64,000 nt of DNA from Ruminococcus sp. (lineage in GTDB: Bacteria > Bacillota > Clostridia > Oscillospirales > Acutalibacteraceae): contig JAFLSK010000001.1 in NCBI GenBank assembly GCA_022510945.1, forward strand, positions 169,440-233,439. The letters run 5' to 3'. The stretch's first letter is position 1, and the number at the start of each line of letters is the position of its first letter. A model generated the notes under the pieces. It saw only the letters and a list, made by a program, of their open reading frames with translations, had not been told where the DNA came from and searched no databases. The position numbers were made by a program, and so were the translations under genes. This document shows positions 43,026 to 51,215 of the stretch, piece by piece.

Positions 43026-44453
43026 TTAAATTACTTTTCCTTTTAAAATCCATCTGCCCGCCGAGGTGACCTCAACGTTCTGAAATGTTCCGATAAGCTC
43101 TTTAAGAGCCTTCGTTTCTACGACTATGTTGCCCGAAGTGCGGGCGTTTAGTATTCCGTCTTTGCCCTTTTCGCTTTCGATAAGCACTCTCTGAGTTGTA
43201 CCGACCATTGAACTGCAACGCTTTGCAGCGATTTCCTCCTGAACGTCTAAAAGCTCCTTGAACCACTTGGATTTCTCGCTTGCGGGAATCGGGTCGTCCA
43301 TCTCAGCGGCCGGAGTGCCGACACGCGGAGAGTAAATAAACGTGAACAGCGAGGTAAACTCAACCTCGCGTATAAGCGACAGGGTCTCCTTGAAATCCTC
43401 GTACGTCTCGCCCGGAAAGCCGACAATAACGTCGCTTGTGAGGCTAACGTCGGGGATTTTACTTTTCGCGTAATTTACGATTTCTAAGTATTTTTCGCGG
43501 TCATAATGGCGGTTCATCAGCTTTAATATCCTGCTTGAGCCCGACTGAAACGGAAGGTGCAGGTGCTTACTAACGTGTTTTGAATTCGCAATTGCGTCTA
43601 TAAGCTCGCGCGTGCAATCCTTAGGGTGAGATGTCATAAATCTCAGCCAATAATCGCCGTCTATGCTGTCAATCTCGCTCAGAAGTTCGGCAAAGCTTAC
43701 GCTGTTTTTCAGATTCTTGCCGTAGGAATTGACATTCTGACCGAGCAGTGTGATGTCCTTGTAGCCGCTATCTATCATTTCCTTTGCTTCGGAAATAATT
43801 ATGTCCTTTTCCCTGCTGCGTTCCCTGCCTCTGACGTGAGGTACAATACAGTAGGTGCAGAAATTGTTGCAACCGTACATAATCGGAAGCCAGCCTTTGA
43901 AGTTACCGTCGCGCTTTATCGGGATACCTTCGTGCACAAGGTCATCGTCGTTATCGCGTACATACACTCGTTTACCTGTTGTGAGCGCTCTGTACATAAG
44001 TTCGGGGAATTGATGGAGAGCGTGTGTTCCGAACACAAGGCCGACATACGGAAAACTCTTGTACATTCTGTCAGCTATGTGTTTTTGCTCCATCATACAG
44101 CCACACAGGGCTATGAGCGTGTTCGGATATTTGCGCTTTAAGTTTTTAAGCGCACCTACGTTGCCGAAAACTCTATCCTCTGCGTGCTCACGCACAGCGC
44201 AGGTGTTAAAAAGAATAAAATCTGCGTTATCGGGCTCGTCCTCAAACTCAAAGCCGGACTTTGAAAGCATACCCTTAATACGCTCTCCGTCGGCGACATT
44301 CTGCTGACAACCGTAGGTGTGTATGTAAGCTATAGGCTTCTTGCCACGCATACGCCCCTGCATCAGTTCGTATATAAGGTCTAGGTATTCATTTTGCGTC
44401 TCGTTAAAGTCGCCAACTGTACCGTATTTTTCTACCAAGACAAATTGCCCCAA
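43026..44453 (-). CDS. miaB: tRNA-2-methylthio-N6-dimethylallyladenosine synthase
   Basis: A 475-residue radical SAM methylthiotransferase that converts i6A37 to ms2i6A37 in tRNA. Seen: auxiliary-cluster cysteines C49, C85 and C119 in the UPF0004 domain, radical SAM cysteines C195, C199 and C202 (CNNFCTYC), and a C-terminal TRAM domain. The open frame begins with TTG at 44453, only about 14 nt after the predicted transcription start; another TTG follows at 44438 and the first ATG is residue 31, still before the UPF0004 domain. It starts an operon that also includes miaA, which makes its substrate. Confidence 0.95.
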   Translation of the reverse strand: MGQFVLVEKYGTVGDFNETQNEYLDLIYELMQGRMRGKKPIAYIHTYGCQQNVADGERIKGMLSKSGFEFEDEPDNADFILFNTCAVREHAEDRVFGNVGALKNLKRKYPNTLIALCGCMMEQKHIADRMYKSFPYVGLVFGTHALHQFPELMYRALTTGKRVYVRDNDDDLVHEGIPIKRDGNFKGWLPIMYGCNNFCTYCIVPHVRGRERSREKDIIISEAKEMIDSGYKDITLLGQNVNSYGKNLKNSVSFAELLSEIDSIDGDYWLRFMTSHPKDCTRELIDAIANSKHVSKHLHLPFQSGSSRILKLMNRHYDREKYLEIVNYAKSKIPDVSLTSDVIVGFPGETYEDFKETLSLIREVEFTSLFTFIYSPRVGTPAAEMDDPIPASEKSKWFKELLDVQEEIAAKRCSSMVGTTQRVLIESEKGKDGILNARTSGNIVVETKALKELIGTFQNVEVTSAGRWILKGKVI

Positions 44454-44473
44454 TCTAATCTATTATCTATAAG

Positions 44474-44502
44474 ATTATAACACAAAATCTACCTCAATAC
44501 AA
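44474..44502 (-). promoter_or_regulatory. Candidate promoter of the miaB-divIVA operon
   Basis: Perfect TATAAT (44474-44479) with TTGTAT (44497-44502) 17 bp upstream on the minus strand. The -35 box is weak, and the implied leader is very short for a TTG start. Confidence 0.6.
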
Positions 44503-44585
44503 TACATTTTAAGTTAAAAGTATCTATATTTAGTATGCGTCTTAAATATATTTACAATATCATCAATATACGTTTAAAAATTTTC

Positions 44586-44614
44586 TTGCAAGATATGGAA
44601 ATATCTGTTATACT
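44586..44614 (+). promoter_or_regulatory. Sigma-A promoter of yajC
   Basis: TTGCAA (44586-44591), 17-bp spacer, TATACT (44609-44614), followed by AAAGGA at 44635-44640 and the ATG at 44649. It diverges from the miaB promoter; the 80 bp between them are A/T-rich without further clear motifs. Confidence 0.8.
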
Positions 44615-44648
44615 AAGCAAGTGAATTTAAAACGAAAGGAAAATCAAT

Positions 44649-45047
44649 ATGAATAATTTTATACCTGCTATGGATCAAGCTGCTCAAGCCAACGGTGCGT
44701 TAGGCGGCAACCAGTTTATCTTAATGATTGTAATTTACGCTGCAATATTCGGCGCTCTCTACTTCTTCCTCATCAGACCGAACTCAAAGAAGAAAAAAGA
44801 AGAGGCTGAACTTCGAAACAACCTTGAAATCGGCGATGAGATTACAACAATCGGCGGCATTATGGGTCGCGTGGTTGCTATCAAAGAGGACGAGGACGCT
44901 ATCATCATTGAGACAGGCTCAGACAGAAACAAGATGAAGATGAAGAAATGGTGTATTTCTTCCGTTGATACTCAGAAGGAAGCTCCTGCTGCACAGCAGA
45001 CCGAGAAGAAAGGTTTCTTCAGAAAATCCAAAAAGACAGAAGAATAA
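44649..45047 (+). CDS. yajC: Preprotein translocase subunit YajC
   Basis: A 132-residue single-span membrane protein accessory to SecDF-YidC-SecYEG. Seen: one helix at about residues 23-42 (FILMIVIYAAIFGALYFFLI), the RPNSKKKKEEAE juxtamembrane signature, and the cytoplasmic beta domain LEIGDEITTIGGIMGRVVAI. A charged C-terminal tail follows. secD and secF are not in this window. It is followed by the TIGR04086 gene, the usual partner in Clostridia. Confidence 0.95.
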   Translation: MNNFIPAMDQAAQANGALGGNQFILMIVIYAAIFGALYFFLIRPNSKKKKEEAELRNNLEIGDEITTIGGIMGRVVAIKEDEDAIIIETGSDRNKMKMKKWCISSVDTQKEAPAAQQTEKKGFFRKSKKTEE

Positions 45048-45062
45048 GAATAAATAATTACG

Positions 45063-45104
45063 CCCCTGAATATAATCAAGTAGATTATATTCGGGGGAAT
45101 TTTT
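45063..45104 (+). promoter_or_regulatory. Terminator-like hairpin covering the TIGR04086 ribosome binding site
   Basis: CCCC-T-GAATATAATC / GATTATATTC-G-GGGG with loop AAGTA forms a 14-bp stem (one mismatch) followed by AATTTTT, which runs directly into the ATG at 45105. The 3' arm (GGGGG) is the only SD for the TIGR04086 gene, so the stem can end yajC transcription and also mask translation. Confidence 0.7.
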
Positions 45105-45512
45105 ATGAATAAAGCGAATTTTAAAATTGACAAAAAACTTGTCAAGGCAACTGTTTTTGGAATTATTATAGGGTGCCTTATTACTATGATTGTCACGCTG
45201 ATAGCGGCGGTAGTGTTCCTTAAAAGCGGGAAAATGCCGGGTGAAATAGTCGGGTACATAACTTTATCATTTCTCGGGATAGGCAGCTTAGCAGGCGGTT
45301 ATGTCTGTGCACGCATATATAAATCATCGGGTATTATGTGCGGTGCGGCTGTGGGAATTCCTATGTTTATAATCACTCTTATAGTTGGAATGACTAACTT
45401 CGTCGGGAATATCGGGATTATGTTATTACTTAAGTTCGCAACAATAATGCTAACAGCGGTAATCGGCGGGATTCTCGGCGTAAACAAGAAGGATAAAATC
45501 AGAATCAAATAG
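45105..45512 (+). CDS. TIGR04086 family membrane protein
   Basis: A 135-residue membrane protein with four predicted helices and a basic N-terminus (MNKANFKIDKKLVKAT). Glycine-rich segments such as LGIGSLAGGYVCARIYKSSG match TIGR04086, a family of unknown function that neighbours yajC in Clostridia. Its ATG directly follows the T-run of a terminator-like hairpin and its SD is the hairpin arm. Function is unknown; a link to the Sec machinery is suggested only by neighbourhood. Confidence 0.85.
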   Translation: MNKANFKIDKKLVKATVFGIIIGCLITMIVTLIAAVVFLKSGKMPGEIVGYITLSFLGIGSLAGGYVCARIYKSSGIMCGAAVGIPMFIITLIVGMTNFVGNIGIMLLLKFATIMLTAVIGGILGVNKKDKIRIK

Positions 45513-45523
45513 CTTTATAAAAA

Positions 45524-45552
45524 AACGAGGTGTTGATTTCAACATCTCGTTT
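45524..45552. terminator. Bidirectional terminator between TIGR04086 and RluA genes
   Basis: Stem AACGAGGTGTTGA / TCAACATCTCGTT (one G-T pair) with a short TTT-type loop; A-run before and T-run after allow termination in both convergent directions. Confidence 0.85.
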
Positions 45553-46418
45553 TAGTTTATTAAATCTTTTATATCTTCTGGGAGCTCAGATTTTATTTCA
45601 ACAAACTTTCCGGTTATCGGGTGAACAAAGGATACGAAGTCACAGTGGAGCGCCTGACGCGTAATAAAATTGAGCGAGCCGCCGTACATATCATCACCTG
45701 CGAGAGGATATCCGATGCTTGAAAAATGGCAGCGTATCTGGTGAGTGTGTCCTGTTTCGAGAGTAATACTTAGCAGGGTGTGCCTATCGGTGTGCAAAAT
45801 CGGCGTATAATGCGTTACCGAAGGTGCTCCGTCGGGCGCTGTAGTGCGTTGAATCGTGTGATCTTCAAGCAACCTAATCGGTTTATCAATCGTGCCTTTC
45901 TCCACGATTATTCCCTCGCACACCGCAGCGTAGGTTTTATTCATATTTTTGAAAAGCTGATGAGCGGTGTAGCGATCCTTCGCAACGACGACAATACCTG
46001 AGGTATCTTTATCAAGGCGATTAATCGCGCGGAACGTAAAGCTCTCCCCTCTTCTTTGCTGTCTGTAAGCGAGGAAATTTGCGAGCGTATCTGTCTGGTG
46101 GATTTTTGTCGGGTGGACGGGGGTGTCGCTCGGCTTATCGAGAGCAATTATGTAATCGTCCTCGTAAAGTATGTTGAGCTCGCCCTTAATAGGTATGACC
46201 TCGTTTTTATCAGTGGGCATACTTAAAATTATTGTATCTCCTGCTCTTACAGTGTCTATCGTGCGGAGAATTTTTTCATCTCTTATAATTCCGTCTTTTT
46301 CACGCTTTAGGCGTGTTATCATACGGGCAGAAACCTTGCAATACTTTTTTAAGAACACGTTGGCGTTCATACCATCACACTCGGACGGAACAGTGAATTC
46401 AAGTTTCTTATGCTCCAT
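45552..46418 (-). CDS. RluA family pseudouridine synthase
   Basis: A 288-residue pseudouridine synthase. Seen: an N-terminal S4-like region (VFLKKYCKVSARMITRLKREKDGI), the catalytic aspartate D136 in NRLDKDTSGIVVVAK, and HQIRCHFSSIGYPLAGDDMYGG. It belongs to the RluA/YhcT-YjbO-type group, distinct from the RluD-like enzyme at 31.6 kb. The target uridine cannot be predicted. Start follows GGTGATG and overlaps the DUF1294 gene by 11 bp. Confidence 0.92.
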   Translation of the reverse strand: MEHKKLEFTVPSECDGMNANVFLKKYCKVSARMITRLKREKDGIIRDEKILRTIDTVRAGDTIILSMPTDKNEVIPIKGELNILYEDDYIIALDKPSDTPVHPTKIHQTDTLANFLAYRQQRRGESFTFRAINRLDKDTSGIVVVAKDRYTAHQLFKNMNKTYAAVCEGIIVEKGTIDKPIRLLEDHTIQRTTAPDGAPSVTHYTPILHTDRHTLLSITLETGHTHQIRCHFSSIGYPLAGDDMYGGSLNFITRQALHCDFVSFVHPITGKFVEIKSELPEDIKDLIN

Positions 46419-46689
46419 TAAACATCACCAATCCCAAAAGAAAAATTTCCGCAATTACTATCAGCGGAATACCGAGCATAAACTTAAGCTTTTTCGTTTT
46501 GTGGCGGATTAGCTGCATTGTGACGTACATTGCAATTCCGCCGCCGAGTGCCGAGACTATGAGTAAAGTCCGCTCTTTTATACGCCACCTGTCGTAAATT
46601 GCACAGTGCTTATCGTAGCAGGTGATTATAACTGCTACTATGCTGATTATGATGAAATATGCAATGAAAAAGTAATGTAAAGGGTTCAT
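46408..46689 (-). CDS. DUF1294 domain-containing small membrane protein
   Basis: A 93-residue membrane protein. Seen: an N-terminal helix, then the DUF1294 core YDKHCAIYDRWRIKERTLLIVSALGGGIAMYVTMQLIRHKTKKLKF, with another helix at the end. Function is unknown; some relatives are fused to cold-shock domains. The start ATG at 46689 follows CGGAGTAAG. Its start codon is 23 bp from the divergent start of the secreted hydrolase. Confidence 0.88.
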   Translation of the reverse strand: MNPLHYFFIAYFIIISIVAVIITCYDKHCAIYDRWRIKERTLLIVSALGGGIAMYVTMQLIRHKTKKLKFMLGIPLIVIAEIFLLGLVMFNGA

Positions 46690-46712
46690 ACTTACTCCGA
46701 GGAATGATGACA

Positions 46713-47915
46713 ATGAAGGTATTGAAGAAATTGCCGCTTGTGCTGTCCGTAGCAGCTTTGTGCGTGATTATTGCAATTTCAGGCAGCGACAGCAGTGTTA
46801 AAACTGAAAAAGCAAAAGAAACCGGGAAAACCGCTCCGGTATCTATTGAGAAAAACGAAGAGGAGATGCGCGGAGTATGGGTAACATATATGGATCTTGA
46901 TATGCAGGAGACGGATAAAAGCTACAAAAGTTTCAAGAAGAAATTCAAATACATTGCCAACACAGCAAAGAAGGACAAGTTTAACACTCTTGTTGTGCAG
47001 GTCAGACCGTTTTCAGACGCGCTATATGAGTCGTCATATTATCCCTATTCGCACATATTGACAGGAAAGCAGGGTAAAAATCCGGGATATGATCCGCTTA
47101 AATATATGTGCAAATACACGCATAAGCTAAATATGAAGATACACGCGTGGGTAAATCCGTACAGAATAAGAAACTCGAGTTCGCTTAAGCTGTCCGAAGA
47201 TAATCCGTATAAAAACAACCGAAAGCTTGGCGTTAAGGTCGGCGACGGATTATATTACAATCCAGCCGAAAGAAATGTGCGCAAGCTGATTGAAAGCGGC
47301 GTGGTCGAAATCGTCAAAAACTACGATGTAGACGGAATCCAGTTTGACGACTACTTCTACCCCACTAAGTCCGAGCGATTCGACAGCGAGCAATATATGA
47401 ACTACGTCAGAAATGTCGGCGCCGGCAAAGCGATTAGCCTTGATGATTGGCGCCTTACTAACGTAAATATACTTATTGCAGAGTGCTACAGTCTCATTCA
47501 CCACACAAAAGATAACGTGGTATTTGGTATATCTCCTCAGGGAAATATCGAAAACGACTACGATTTGTATGCCGATGTGCGCAGTTGGTGCTCGAAAGCG
47601 GGATATATTGATTATATCTGCCCTCAGCTTTATTATAGCTTGAAAAACCCCGCGCTTAAGTTTGAAACCGCGCTTAAAAACTGGTCAAATCTCGAATATA
47701 GCGACAAAGTAACGTTATATATCGGAATAGCGGGCTATAAAACAGGAACAGACAGTGACAGCGGAACGTGGTCGTACTCTGATAGGATTCTCCAAGAAGA
47801 GGTAAAACTCGTCCGAAAAATGAAACTTAAAGGATTTATGTTCTACAGCTTTGCAAACCTCGATAGCAAAAAGGCTAAAAAGGAGGTCAGCAACCTTATA
47901 GAAATCTTAGACTAA
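46713..47915 (+). CDS. Secreted family 10-like glycosylhydrolase (GHL10, DUF187)
   Basis: A 400-residue exported protein. Seen: a signal peptide or N-terminal anchor (MKVLKKLPLVLSVAALCVIIAISG, no lipobox cysteine), then the GHL10/PF02638 domain from EEMRGVWVTYMDLD, with DKFNTLVVQVRPFSDALY, KIHAWVNPYRIRN and VDGIQFDDYFYPT. The TIM-barrel family is thought to act on cell-wall glycans or polysaccharides; the precise substrate is unknown. The ATG at 46713 is chosen because GAGGA ends nine bases upstream. Its 3' end overlaps the convergent mtaB gene by 9 bp, with no terminator between. Confidence 0.88.
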   Translation: MKVLKKLPLVLSVAALCVIIAISGSDSSVKTEKAKETGKTAPVSIEKNEEEMRGVWVTYMDLDMQETDKSYKSFKKKFKYIANTAKKDKFNTLVVQVRPFSDALYESSYYPYSHILTGKQGKNPGYDPLKYMCKYTHKLNMKIHAWVNPYRIRNSSSLKLSEDNPYKNNRKLGVKVGDGLYYNPAERNVRKLIESGVVEIVKNYDVDGIQFDDYFYPTKSERFDSEQYMNYVRNVGAGKAISLDDWRLTNVNILIAECYSLIHHTKDNVVFGISPQGNIENDYDLYADVRSWCSKAGYIDYICPQLYYSLKNPALKFETALKNWSNLEYSDKVTLYIGIAGYKTGTDSDSGTWSYSDRILQEEVKLVRKMKLKGFMFYSFANLDSKKAKKEVSNLIEILD

Positions 47916-49199
47916 TTCTCCAATACAGTAATCTTCATATGATTTTGTAAGGTTAACATCAACTATAATGCCTGTGATGTCTTTATCTGTGAAGATGTGC
48001 ACAGGCGTATAGTTTTTGGTATAGCCTTCAAAGTAACCGCCGTCTCTAAGGCGTTCTACAAGGACCGGTTCCGTTCTGCCGATTTGTGAGTTAAGAAAAT
48101 CTCGTCTACTCTGATTGGTAATGTCTATCATAATTTTACTACGGGAATCCTTAACACTGCTGTCGACCTGATTTTCCATTTTATCGGCGGCAGTGCCTTT
48201 GCGCTGAGAATACGGGAAAACGTGGGTTTTTGAAAATCCAACTTTTTTTACAAAACCAAGACTCTCCTCAAATTCCTCATCCGTCTCTCCGGCAAAACCA
48301 ACCATAACATCGGTCGTGATTGAGGCGTTGTCAAAATTCGAGCGTAAATCATTAACTATTCGCATATATTCATCTGTGTCGTACTGACGGCGCATACGCT
48401 TTAGCGTGGCGTTGCAGCCGCTCTGGAGCGACAGATGAAACTGCGGACAAAACTTTTTCTGCTGTGCGAAACGCTTGATAAGGCTCTCGTACATCATCTC
48501 GGGCTCGAATGAGCCGAGACGAACGCGCTCTATCTCGTCGAACTCGCACACAACGTCGACCGCGTCAGCTAAATCGAAATCTTCTCCCTGTCCGTATGCG
48601 GAAAGATTTATACCGACGAGGACAATCTCCTTATAGCCGTTCTCTGCAAGGTTTTTTATCTCCGCGCGTAAATCGTCAAGCTTTTTGCTGCGCACTCTGC
48701 CGCGTGAATACGGAATAATGCAGTAGGAACAAAAGCGGTTGCAGCCGTCCTCAATCTTGACAAACGCGCGTGTATGGCCCTCAAAATTAGTAAGGGTTGT
48801 ACTCTCAAACTCAGCGTTTTTGTTATCGTGAGCCTCGATATTTATAATCTGCTGACGGGTTGTAAGAAACTCGTCAATTGCAAAGATAAGGTCAGCTCTG
48901 TGCTTGTTTCCGAGCACAATATCGCAACCCTCAAAATCGGACACTCTGTCGGGAAACGCTTGCGGCATACAACCCGTGAGTATTACAATACCATTCGGAT
49001 TATTGCGGCGCACTTTGTGAAGGATTTTTCGATTTTTAGCGTCCGTTACGGCTGTTACGGTGCAGGTGTTGATTATAGTAATATCGGCATTATCCTTGCT
49101 ATCGGACTGCATAAAGCCGTTTCTTTTGAGCAGTTCGGACATAGCCTGTGATTCATACTGATTAACCTTACAGCCGAGTGTGATTATGTTGAAATTCAT
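47907..49199 (-). CDS. mtaB: tRNA t6A37 methylthiotransferase MtaB
   Basis: A 430-residue radical SAM methylthiotransferase making ms2t6A37 in ANN-reading tRNAs. Seen: LGCKVNQYES (C10), NTCTVT (C46), GCMPQ (C77), then C153-x3-C157-x2-C160 (CNRFCSYC), and a C-terminal TRAM domain. The LGCKVNQ signature distinguishes MtaB (YqeV) from MiaB. The start MNFNIITLG follows GGTGAT. It lies downstream of the his operon terminator. Confidence 0.95.
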   Translation of the reverse strand: MNFNIITLGCKVNQYESQAMSELLKRNGFMQSDSKDNADITIINTCTVTAVTDAKNRKILHKVRRNNPNGIVILTGCMPQAFPDRVSDFEGCDIVLGNKHRADLIFAIDEFLTTRQQIINIEAHDNKNAEFESTTLTNFEGHTRAFVKIEDGCNRFCSYCIIPYSRGRVRSKKLDDLRAEIKNLAENGYKEIVLVGINLSAYGQGEDFDLADAVDVVCEFDEIERVRLGSFEPEMMYESLIKRFAQQKKFCPQFHLSLQSGCNATLKRMRRQYDTDEYMRIVNDLRSNFDNASITTDVMVGFAGETDEEFEESLGFVKKVGFSKTHVFPYSQRKGTAADKMENQVDSSVKDSRSKIMIDITNQSRRDFLNSQIGRTEPVLVERLRDGGYFEGYTKNYTPVHIFTDKDITGIIVDVNLTKSYEDYCIGELV

Positions 49200-49216
49200 T
49201 ATATCACCAAACATTC

Positions 49217-49246
49217 AAAAACCCACTAAGTCCTTAGTGGGTTTTT
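49217..49246 (-). terminator. Intrinsic terminator of the his operon
   Basis: On the minus strand AAAAACCCACTAA / TTAGTGGGTTTTT with a three- to four-base loop, ending in a T-run, 6 bp after the hisE stop. Confidence 0.9.
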
Positions 49247-49251
49247 ATTCA

Positions 49252-49581
49252 TTATGAGTTCTTATCTACCTGATGGAAGGTTTTGAGGTTTCCGGTTTTC
49301 TCGCTGCGTTTGTCGAGTTCTGCGAGAACGTCGTCAAGCGCGATACCCTGCTGTACCATCATAACCATAAGATGGTAAATTAGGTCAGAAATCTCGTATA
49401 CGGTCTCAGAGTTGTCGTTGTTTTTAGCCGCAATGATTGTCTCACTGCACTCCTCGCCCACCTTTTTGAGGATTTTGTCAAGACCTTTTTCAAAAAGATA
49501 GCAGGTATAGGAGCCCTCTTTCTTCTCGTTTTTTCTGTTAAGTACAGTTTCGTATAACGCCTGTAAAACTTTATCATCCAT
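49252..49581 (-). CDS. hisE: Phosphoribosyl-ATP pyrophosphatase
   Basis: A 109-residue MazG-type NTP pyrophosphohydrolase for the second step of histidine synthesis. Seen: the four-helix metal motif E-x-x-E..E-x-x-D (VGEECSETIIAAKNN, VYEISDLIYHLMVMM). It is separate from HisI rather than fused. The start MDDKVLQ follows AAGAAGG; a longer frame upstream would overlap hisI. It is the last gene of the operon. Confidence 0.95.
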   Translation of the reverse strand: MDDKVLQALYETVLNRKNEKKEGSYTCYLFEKGLDKILKKVGEECSETIIAAKNNDNSETVYEISDLIYHLMVMMVQQGIALDDVLAELDKRSEKTGNLKTFHQVDKNS

Positions 49582-49595
49582 ACTATTTACCTTCT

Positions 49596-49910
49596 TTATT
49601 TTATCTGCGTGTAGAAGCAAGAGTGGTTGCCCGTGTGGCACGCGGCGCCTGTCTGTTCTACTGTGATTAAAATTGTGTCGTCGTCACAATCGGAGAAAAT
49701 TTCGCACACCTTCTGTAAGTGGCCTGATGTTGCGCCCTTGTTCCAAAGTTCCTCTCTACTGCGTGACCAGAACCATGTGTAACCCGTTTCGAGCGTTTTC
49801 TCAAACGATTCTTTATTCATATAAGCGAGCATAAGCACCTCGCCTGTGGACTTTTCCTGAATAATGGTCGGAATAAGCTCAGATTTTTCAAAATATTTAT
49901 CTAAGTTCAT
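49596..49910 (-). CDS. hisI: Phosphoribosyl-AMP cyclohydrolase
   Basis: A 104-residue zinc enzyme of histidine step three. Seen: [36 protein letters not shown], the metal aspartates in [10 protein letters not shown] and cysteine/histidine ligands in [12 protein letters not shown]. Its start overlaps the hisA stop (TAATG). In most Firmicutes hisF lies between hisA and hisI; here it is absent. Confidence 0.96.
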   Translation of the reverse strand: MNLDKYFEKSELIPTIIQEKSTGEVLMLAYMNKESFEKTLETGYTWFWSRSREELWNKGATSGHLQKVCEIFSDCDDDTILITVEQTGAACHTGNHSCFYTQIK

Positions 49911-50635
49911 TATTCACTCACCTTACCCGCAATCCGGATTGCCTGCGCTAAGTCGAGGTTTCCTGTGTAGATTGCTTTGCCTGTGATTGCGCCGTAAACG
50001 TTTAAGGAGTTGAGATTGATTATATCCTTGAGATTGGATATACCGCCGCTTGCGATGATATCGCAGGAAACATTGTGCGCGAGCTCGTCGAGCTGTTCAA
50101 GGTTAGGACCCGCAAGGGTACCGTCCTGATCAATATCAGTAAAAACGATTGTCTTAACGCCGATTTGCTCCATCTGCTTTGCGAGGTCTATGTAATTAAG
50201 TTCGGACTTATCAGTCCAGCCGTCGGCACATACCATACCATTTTTAGCGTCAATTCCGACAACAATTTTATCGTCGAAGTTGTTGACCGCGTCGATTACA
50301 AAGCCCTGATTTTTCACAGCGGCAGAGCCGAGAATTACGCGGTCGATACCGTGCTCAAGGTAGTATTCAATAGTTGCCATATCGCGGATACCACCGCCGA
50401 CTTCAACCTTAAGGTCAGTGGAATTAGCGACGTCAATAATAAGCTCGGAATTTATGCGTTTTCCGTCCTTTGCGCCGTCGAGGTCTACCATATGCATCCA
50501 CTGAGCGCCGGCGTTGAGAAAATCCTCAGCGACCTTATACGGGTCGTCGGCTACCTTTGAGGCGGTTGAATAGTCGCCTTTAAATAATCGTACACAATTT
50601 CCGTCTTTGATATCAATGGCGGGAAGAATAATCAT
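49910..50635 (-). CDS. hisA: ProFAR isomerase (HisA)
   Basis: A 241-residue TIM barrel that isomerises ProFAR to PRFAR. Seen: catalytic D8 in [14 protein letters not shown] and D130-region in [15 protein letters not shown], phosphate-binding GGGIR and GAITGKAIY. HisA rather than HisF is indicated by the LPAIDI/KDG start and TDIDQDGT. Its product would go to HisF-HisH, neither of which is encoded here. Confidence 0.95.
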   Translation of the reverse strand: MIILPAIDIKDGNCVRLFKGDYSTASKVADDPYKVAEDFLNAGAQWMHMVDLDGAKDGKRINSELIIDVANSTDLKVEVGGGIRDMATIEYYLEHGIDRVILGSAAVKNQGFVIDAVNNFDDKIVVGIDAKNGMVCADGWTDKSELNYIDLAKQMEQIGVKTIVFTDIDQDGTLAGPNLEQLDELAHNVSCDIIASGGISNLKDIINLNSLNVYGAITGKAIYTGNLDLAQAIRIAGKVSE

Positions 50636-51213
50636 TACAGTACTCCTTTTGTAGACAATACAACGCCCGAATCATTTTGTTTTACTGCGGCCTTGAGCGC
50701 GTGAGCGACCGCTTTATAAATTGCTTCTATCATATGGTGCGAATTAGTGCCGTATTCAACTCTCGTGTGCAGTGTCACACCGGCGTTATACGCGAACGCG
50801 CGCATAAACTCAACCGTCATAGCCGAGGTGTAGTCGCCGCACTTCTCCTGCGGAAAATCTGCGTCAAACACTAAGAAAGGTCTTCCGCTTATGTCAACCG
50901 AAGCGAAAGCGAGGGCTTCGTCCATAGGAACGTAAAAGCTTGCAAAGCGCTCGATTGAACTCTTGTCACCGAGAGCCTCACAAAAAGCCTGTCCGAGTAC
51001 AATGCCCGTGTCCTCAATTGTATGATGATCATCAACATTAAGGTCGCCCTTGACGGTGAGTTCAAGACCAAATCCACCGTGTACGGCGAAAGAAGTAAGC
51101 ATATGGTCAAAAAAACCTATGCCTGTGTCCACCTTTACATCGCCGCCGTCGAGACAAAACTTTAGAGTGATGTCGGTTTCTTTAGTTTTTCTGCACTTTT
51201 CTGCAATACGCAT
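50635..51213 (-). CDS. hisB: Imidazoleglycerol-phosphate dehydratase
   Basis: A 192-residue manganese enzyme. Seen: metal motifs GFFDHMLTSF, DDHHTIEDTG, MHAF-like FMRAFAYNAGVTLHTR and SHHMIEAIYKAVAHAL. It is the monofunctional form without histidinol phosphatase. Its stop overlaps hisA by one base. hisH, usual at this junction, is missing. Confidence 0.96.
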   Translation of the reverse strand: MRIAEKCRKTKETDITLKFCLDGGDVKVDTGIGFFDHMLTSFAVHGGFGLELTVKGDLNVDDHHTIEDTGIVLGQAFCEALGDKSSIERFASFYVPMDEALAFASVDISGRPFLVFDADFPQEKCGDYTSAMTVEFMRAFAYNAGVTLHTRVEYGTNSHHMIEAIYKAVAHALKAAVKQNDSGVVLSTKGVL

Positions 51214-51215
51214 AG

